DNA from: CAVZBW01 sp963773635
GTDB taxonomy: Bacteria; Actinomycetota; Acidimicrobiia; Acidimicrobiales; RAAP-2
Direction of reading: 5' to 3'
DNA: 64,000 nucleotides
Assembly: GCA_963773635.1 (NCBI GenBank)
Contig: CAVZBW010000005.1
Location: 124,001 to 188,000 of the forward strand
In this document: positions 60,244-64,000 of the stretch, piece by piece
Position numbering within the stretch: position 1 is the first letter of the stretch
Layout: each line of letters starts with the position of its first letter
Translations under genes and position numbers: made by a program
Notes under the pieces: generated by a model
The model's database searches: none
Told to the model about the DNA's origin: nothing
What the model saw: only the letters and a program-made list of their open reading frames with translations

Positions 60244-61056
60244 ATGTCCAACTACCTGTCCGAGATCATTGCCGCGCATCGAGCCGAGGCCGCCCGGGAT
60301 CGCCGGGACCTGCCCGAGCTCGTCGACCGAGCGCTGGCCGCCCCCGTCACGGGGGGGTTCCGCAAGGCCCTCGCCGGTGGGGGTGGGCTCGGCGTGATCG
60401 CCGAGATCAAGCGGCGGTCGCCGTCCAAGGGCGACCTGGACCCGGACCTGGACCCTGCGGCCATCGCCCGCTCCTATCGCGCCGGCGGCGCCCGTTGCCT
60501 GTCGGTCCTGACGGACGCCAGCTACTTTGCGGGCTCACCGGTGGACCTGGGCGCCGCCAAGGCGGCGACCGACCTGCCGGTGCTGCGCAAGGACTTCACG
60601 GTGTCGCCCGCCGACGTGTGCGACGCCCGGATCATGGGTGCCGACGCCATCTTGTTGATCGTGGCCGCCCTCGGCGACGACGAGCTGGGTGACCTGTCGA
60701 GGCTGGCCGACCGGCTCGGGCTCGACGTGCTCGTGGAGGTGCACGACGAGGACGAGCTGGGACGGGCCCTCGCCCTCGACGCCTCGATGGTGGGCGTCAA
60801 CCAGCGCGACCTCCACACGTTTGCCGTCGACGAGCATCGGGCGGAGCGGCTGGTGGCGGGGATGCCCGACGACGTGGTGGCGGTCGCCGAGTCGGGTATC
60901 CGAGACGCCGCCGACGCGCAGCGCCTCGCCGAGGCGGGCTATCAAGCGGTGCTGGTCGGCGAGACCCTGATCCGGGCCGCCGATCGCAGGGCGGCAGTGG
61001 CGGGCCTGGCTGGACACCCGGTCGGTCCGAGAAGTCGGGGCCGGCGGCACCCGTGA
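60244..61056 (+). CDS. trpC: Indole-3-glycerol phosphate synthase
   Basis: A 270-aa barrel that closes the indole ring. It has VIAEIKRRSPSKGDLDPDLDPAAIARSYRAGGARCLSVLTD, LPVLRKDFTVSPADVCDARIMGADAILLI, LVEVHDEDELGRAL, VGVNQRDLHTF and VAESGIRDAADAQRLAEAGYQAVLVGETLIRA. The catalytic Lys and Glu residues are in EIKRRSPSKG, RKDF and VAESGI. It starts at ATG 27 bases after trpE and overlaps the trpF GTG. Confidence 0.95.
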   Translation: MSNYLSEIIAAHRAEAARDRRDLPELVDRALAAPVTGGFRKALAGGGGLGVIAEIKRRSPSKGDLDPDLDPAAIARSYRAGGARCLSVLTDASYFAGSPVDLGAAKAATDLPVLRKDFTVSPADVCDARIMGADAILLIVAALGDDELGDLSRLADRLGLDVLVEVHDEDELGRALALDASMVGVNQRDLHTFAVDEHRAERLVAGMPDDVVAVAESGIRDAADAQRLAEAGYQAVLVGETLIRAADRRAAVAGLAGHPVGPRSRGRRHP

Positions 61057-61742
61057 GCGACGGCATCTTCGTCAAGATCTGCGGCATCACCAACGAGGCC
61101 GACGCCCTGCTGTGCGTCGGCCTCGGAGCGGACGCGCTCGGATTCGTCTTCGCCCCGTCCCCCCGACAGGTGACGGTCCGCGCGGTGCACGACATCGTCC
61201 ACCGCGTCCCTCGGGAGGTGTTGACGGTGGGCGTGTTCCGGGACGAGGCGCGTCAACGGGTGGTCGACCTGGCCTCGGATGCCGGCGTCGGCGCGGTGCA
61301 GCTGCACGGGCACGAGACCGCCGAGGACTGCCGCTGGATTCGCCAGCACACCGCGTGCACCATCCGAGCGTTTTCCGCCGGCGACCGCACGATCGCCCGG
61401 TTCGAGGAGTTTGGCGCGGACTACATCCTGATCGACGGCACGAGCCCCGGCTCGGGCGAGGTGTTCGACTGGCGGCTCGCCGAGGGTGTGGTCGACCACG
61501 GTCGCATGATCGTCTCCGGTGGCCTGCACGCCGGCAACGTCGCCCAGGCCATCGCCAGCCTCCAGCCCTGGGGCGTGGACGTCTCGAGCGGCGTCGAGTC
61601 CGAGCCCGGCCGCAAGGACCCCCAAAAGGTGCGGGAGTTCATCCATGCCGCCCGGGCGGCGGCGGATCTTCGGCAGCGCCGCCGCGAAGACGACGAGCCC
61701 CCGGCCTCGGCGAGCGAGCCCTACGACTGGATGGGCGGATGA
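61053..61742 (+). CDS. trpF: Phosphoribosylanthranilate isomerase
   Basis: A 229-aa barrel. It has the catalytic Cys in VKICGITNEADALLCVGLGADALGFVFAPSPRQV, VGVFRD, VQLHGHE, the Asp in ILIDGTSPGSGEVFDW and VSGGLHAGNVAQAI with VDVSSGVESEPGRKDPQKVREFI. A separate trpF is notable, since many actinobacteria use PriA for this step. The GTG overlaps the trpC stop, and the stop overlaps the trpB ATG. A charged tail of about 25 residues follows the fold. Confidence 0.94.
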   Translation: MSDGIFVKICGITNEADALLCVGLGADALGFVFAPSPRQVTVRAVHDIVHRVPREVLTVGVFRDEARQRVVDLASDAGVGAVQLHGHETAEDCRWIRQHTACTIRAFSAGDRTIARFEEFGADYILIDGTSPGSGEVFDWRLAEGVVDHGRMIVSGGLHAGNVAQAIASLQPWGVDVSSGVESEPGRKDPQKVREFIHAARAAADLRQRRREDDEPPASASEPYDWMGG

Positions 61743-62941
61743 CCGCCGGGCCGGCCCAGCCGACGGGGCTGATGGGGGACCCCGGGCCGACCGGCCGTTT
61801 CGGGGAGTTCGGGGGCCGCTTCGTTCCCGAGTCCCTCGTTCCGGCGTTGATCGAGCTCGAGGAGGCGTTTCGCTCCGCCTGGGCCGACGACGAGTTTCGC
61901 CGGGAGCTCTCCGGCATTCTCACCAGCTATGGCGGGCGCCCGACACCGGTCACCGAGTGCGCCAGGCTCTCGGAGCGACTGGGGCTACGGGTGCTCCTCA
62001 AGCGGGAGGACCTGGCACACACCGGCTCGCACAAGATCAACAACGTCGTTGGGCAGGCGCTGCTCACTCGCCGGATGGGCAAGCGGCGCCTCATTGCGGA
62101 GACCGGGGCAGGTCAGCACGGGGTGGCCACGGCGACGGCCGCGGCATTGCTCGGCCTGGAGTGCGCGGTCTACATGGGGGAGATCGACACGAAGCGCCAG
62201 GAGCTCAACGTGTTTCGCATGGAGCTGCTGGGCGCGACCGTGCACCCGGTGCGGACCGGGAGCCGGACCCTGAAGGACGCCGTCAACGAGGCGCTGCGGG
62301 AGTGGGTGGCCACGGTGGACGACACCCACTACTGCCTGGGTTCGGTCATGGGCCCGCACCCGTTTCCCTACCTGGTGCGCGAGCTGCAGCGTGTCGTCGG
62401 CGACGAGGCGCGCCAGCAGTGCCGGGAGCTCCTTGGGGGAGGTGATCCCGACGTCGTGGTGGCGTGCGTCGGGGGTGGCTCCAACGCCGCCGGGACCTTT
62501 GCCGGCTTCGTGGATACCCCGGCTCGCCTCGTCGGGGTCGAAGCGGCCGGAGGTGCGGCCGTGACCAACGGCATCCCGGGCGTCCTCCACGGCATGCATT
62601 CGCGCCTGCTCCAGGACGAGGAGGGACAGATCCTCGAGGCGGTCTCCATCTCGGCCGGGTTGGACTACCCGGGCATCGGGCCCGAGCACGCCCACCTCGC
62701 CTCGATCGGTCGGGCCGAATACGGGCGCGCCACGGACCGCGAGGTCCTCCAGGCCTTCCGGCTCTTGGCCGAGACCGAGGGCATCCTCCCCGCGCTCGAG
62801 GCCGCTCACGCCCTGGCGTGGTTGGCCAGGGAGGCGGGCCGCGAGGTGCCGCTGGGCTCGACCGTGCTGGTCACCCTTTCGGGTCGGGGCGACAAGGACG
62901 TGGCCCAGGTCCGCGAGCTCCTCGGGGCGGGGCTCCGTTGA
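61739..62941 (+). CDS. trpB: Tryptophan synthase beta chain
   Basis: A 400-aa PLP enzyme that joins indole and serine. It has GRFGEFGGRFVPESLVPAL, GRPTPVTECARLSERLG, the PLP Lys in HTGSHKINNVVGQALL, AETGAGQHGVATATAAALLGLEC, VVACVGGGSNAAGTFAGF and LHGMHSRLLQDEEGQI, then GLDYPGIGPEHAHLASIGRAEY and LVTLSGRGDKDV. This is the standard TrpB1 type. The start and stop overlap the neighbours by a few bases. Confidence 0.95.
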   Translation: MTAGPAQPTGLMGDPGPTGRFGEFGGRFVPESLVPALIELEEAFRSAWADDEFRRELSGILTSYGGRPTPVTECARLSERLGLRVLLKREDLAHTGSHKINNVVGQALLTRRMGKRRLIAETGAGQHGVATATAAALLGLECAVYMGEIDTKRQELNVFRMELLGATVHPVRTGSRTLKDAVNEALREWVATVDDTHYCLGSVMGPHPFPYLVRELQRVVGDEARQQCRELLGGGDPDVVVACVGGGSNAAGTFAGFVDTPARLVGVEAAGGAAVTNGIPGVLHGMHSRLLQDEEGQILEAVSISAGLDYPGIGPEHAHLASIGRAEYGRATDREVLQAFRLLAETEGILPALEAAHALAWLAREAGREVPLGSTVLVTLSGRGDKDVAQVRELLGAGLR

Positions 62942-63741
62942 GCATCCTCCAGGGCCGGGAGGCCGGGCAGCTGGAGACGGTCCTTCGCACGGTGCGAGAG
63001 CGCGGTCGCAAGGCCCTCGTCCCCTACGTGATGGCGGGGATGTCGCACGACTGGCCCCTGGTCGTCCAGGCGGTAGCCGCCGCTGGGGCCGATGCGATCG
63101 AGCTGGGGCTGCCCTTTTCGGACCCGATGATCGACGGCCCGGTGATCCAGGAGGCGGCGCGTCGCGCCCTTGAGGGCGGGATGACCGTGCAGCACGCCCT
63201 CGACGTCATCGCCGGCATCGACGTCGGGGTCCCGATCGTCGCCATGACGTATTACAACCTGGTGTTTCGTGCCGGCCATCGTCGGGCGGCACGATCGATG
63301 GCGACGGCGGGGGTCACGGGCGCCATCTTGCCCGATCTCTCCCTCGAGGAGCTCGGGCCGTGGGCGGAGGAGGCCGATGCCGCCGGGGTGGCGACGGTGC
63401 TGCTGGTCGCCCCGTCCTCGCCGCCGGCCCGAGTGCAGGCCCTGTGTGCCCGGTCCCGGGGCTTTGTCTACGCGGTGGCCCGCATGGGGGTGACGGGGGA
63501 GCGGTCGACCCTCGGCGGGGAGGCCGCCCAAGTCGTGCAACGCATCCGGGACTGCACCGATGTTCCGGCCTACACAGGCATCGGCATCTCGACCCCTGGG
63601 CACGCCGCCGAGGCCTGCCGGGTCGCCGACGGGGTGGTGGTGGGGTCCGCTTTAGTGCGTCGCGTGCTGGACGGCGGGGGGCCGGAGGCGGCGGCAGGGC
63701 TGGTCGGCGACATGCGCCGGGCGATGGACGCCGGCGGCTGA
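62938..63741 (+). CDS. trpA: Tryptophan synthase alpha chain
   Basis: A 267-aa barrel that releases indole to TrpB. It has ALVPYVMAGMSHDWPLVVQAVAAAGADAIELGLPFSDPMIDGPVIQEAARRAL (catalytic Glu and Asp), MTYYNLVFRAG, GAILPDLSLEELGPW, VYAVARMGVTGER and YTGIGISTPGHAAEACRVADGVVVGSALVRRV. It starts at TTG in the ttga overlap with the trpB stop, a classic coupling for the two subunits. It is the last gene of the cluster; the next gene is convergent. Confidence 0.93.
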   Translation: MSILQGREAGQLETVLRTVRERGRKALVPYVMAGMSHDWPLVVQAVAAAGADAIELGLPFSDPMIDGPVIQEAARRALEGGMTVQHALDVIAGIDVGVPIVAMTYYNLVFRAGHRRAARSMATAGVTGAILPDLSLEELGPWAEEADAAGVATVLLVAPSSPPARVQALCARSRGFVYAVARMGVTGERSTLGGEAAQVVQRIRDCTDVPAYTGIGISTPGHAAEACRVADGVVVGSALVRRVLDGGGPEAAAGLVGDMRRAMDAGG

Positions 63742-63829
63742 TCCCCACCAGGTGGGCCGGGCGGTCCCGGTGGGCCCTGGCAGACCCGGCCCGGGCGAAC
63801 CCGGCCGACCCCGGCCGGCCCCGATGGCG

Positions 63830-64000
63830 TCAGCTGGGAGGTGTAAAGACCAGGCAGCCGTTGTGGCCGCCGAATCCGAAGGAGTTCGAGAGCACCGGCC
63901 CGGGGTCCCAGGGTCGTGGCTCGCCGTGGACGACGTCGAGGTGGATCTCGGGGTCGGGCTGCTCGTAGCCGGCCGTCGGCGGGATCAGTCGATGGTCGAT
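63830..64000 (-). CDS. fabF: 3-oxoacyl-ACP synthase II (FabF-like), C-terminal fragment
   Basis: The minus strand reads from the window edge IDHRLIPPTAGYEQPDPEIHLDVVHGEPRPW...NSFGFGGHNGCLVFTPPS and stops at 63830. NSFGFGGHN is the C-terminal active-site loop of beta-ketoacyl-ACP synthases, with the glycine-rich turn that contacts the condensation site. Only about 56 residues are inside the window, so length and start cannot be judged. It converges on trpA across an 88-base GC-rich gap. Confidence 0.85.
   Translation of the reverse strand: MDHRLIPPTAGYEQPDPEIHLDVVHGEPRPWDPGPVLSNSFGFGGHNGCLVFTPPS

Noticed and set aside
63742..63829. A terminator between trpA and fabF
   Set aside because: The gap is rich in GGCC repeats that can pair, but there is no distinct hairpin followed by a T run on either strand.
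1..64000. tRNA, rRNA or CRISPR arrays
   Set aside because: No tRNA cloverleaf, rRNA segment or spaced direct repeats were seen; intergenic gaps are almost all too short.

Overview
The window is very GC-rich, starts many genes with GTG (and a few with TTG), and packs them into chains joined by 1-4 base stop/start overlaps. Its gene content is actinobacterial: a mycothiol synthase, a phosphatidylinositol-phosphate synthase / acyltransferase / PimA-type mannosyltransferase trio, a polyprenol-phosphate-mannose synthase, and the ruvCAB, yajC-secDF-relA and aspS-rarA-alaS-ruvX-mltG-aroE order familiar from mycobacteria. The duplicated family of DUF222/HNH proteins and the overall style suggest a deep-branching, Acidimicrobiia-like actinomycete. 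That lineage is an inference from content, not a computed placement.

Layout. 1-3803: a DUF222/HNH endonuclease gene split by a 3.17 kb insertion (269-3436). The insertion has about 144-bp near-perfect terminal inverted repeats and a 12-bp direct duplication of the target. It carries a truncated SRAP gene, a secreted protein and a histidine-phosphatase-like lipoprotein, with no recognisable transposase. 3826-10038: PrmC-like methyltransferase, EF-G-like GTPase, then the PIM-lipid trio. 10051-16075: M48 protease, pdxS-pdxT, yebC, ruvC-ruvA-ruvB. 16095-24741: orphan response regulator, yajC-secD-secF, relA, hisS. 24830-33993: aspS, rarA, two small membrane proteins, alaS, ruvX, and an mltG-aroE continuous reading frame. 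34088-41723: MscS channel, two SEDS (RodA/FtsW) genes flanking a bifunctional-nuclease-family gene, ppk1, a YbhN-like membrane protein. 41834-51550: Ppm-type glycosyltransferase, a two-component system, menF-menG, a MaoC-like protein, a VIT-family transporter, mshD, nth, and a toxin-antitoxin pair. 51640-63741: hisD-C-B-H-A-F, a GroES-like gene, hisI, a trpE-ygfZ fused gene, and trpC-F-B-A. The window closes inside a convergent fabF-like gene.

The genes mostly serve core processes: amino-acid and cofactor synthesis, tRNA charging, Holliday-junction repair, protein export and cell-wall/lipid building. The his and trp genes look like one long translationally coupled transcript.

Things to read with care. 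Eight one-base frameshifts interrupt genes that should be intact (secD, aspS, alaS, rodA twice, a PIN toxin, hisD, hisB). Seven fit a single extra base, several of them in G or C runs, which points to sequence error rather than decay. The mltG-aroE fusion could be made by the same kind of error. The trpE-ygfZ fusion could not, because no stop codon exists in any forward frame near the junction. No rRNA, tRNA or CRISPR was seen.
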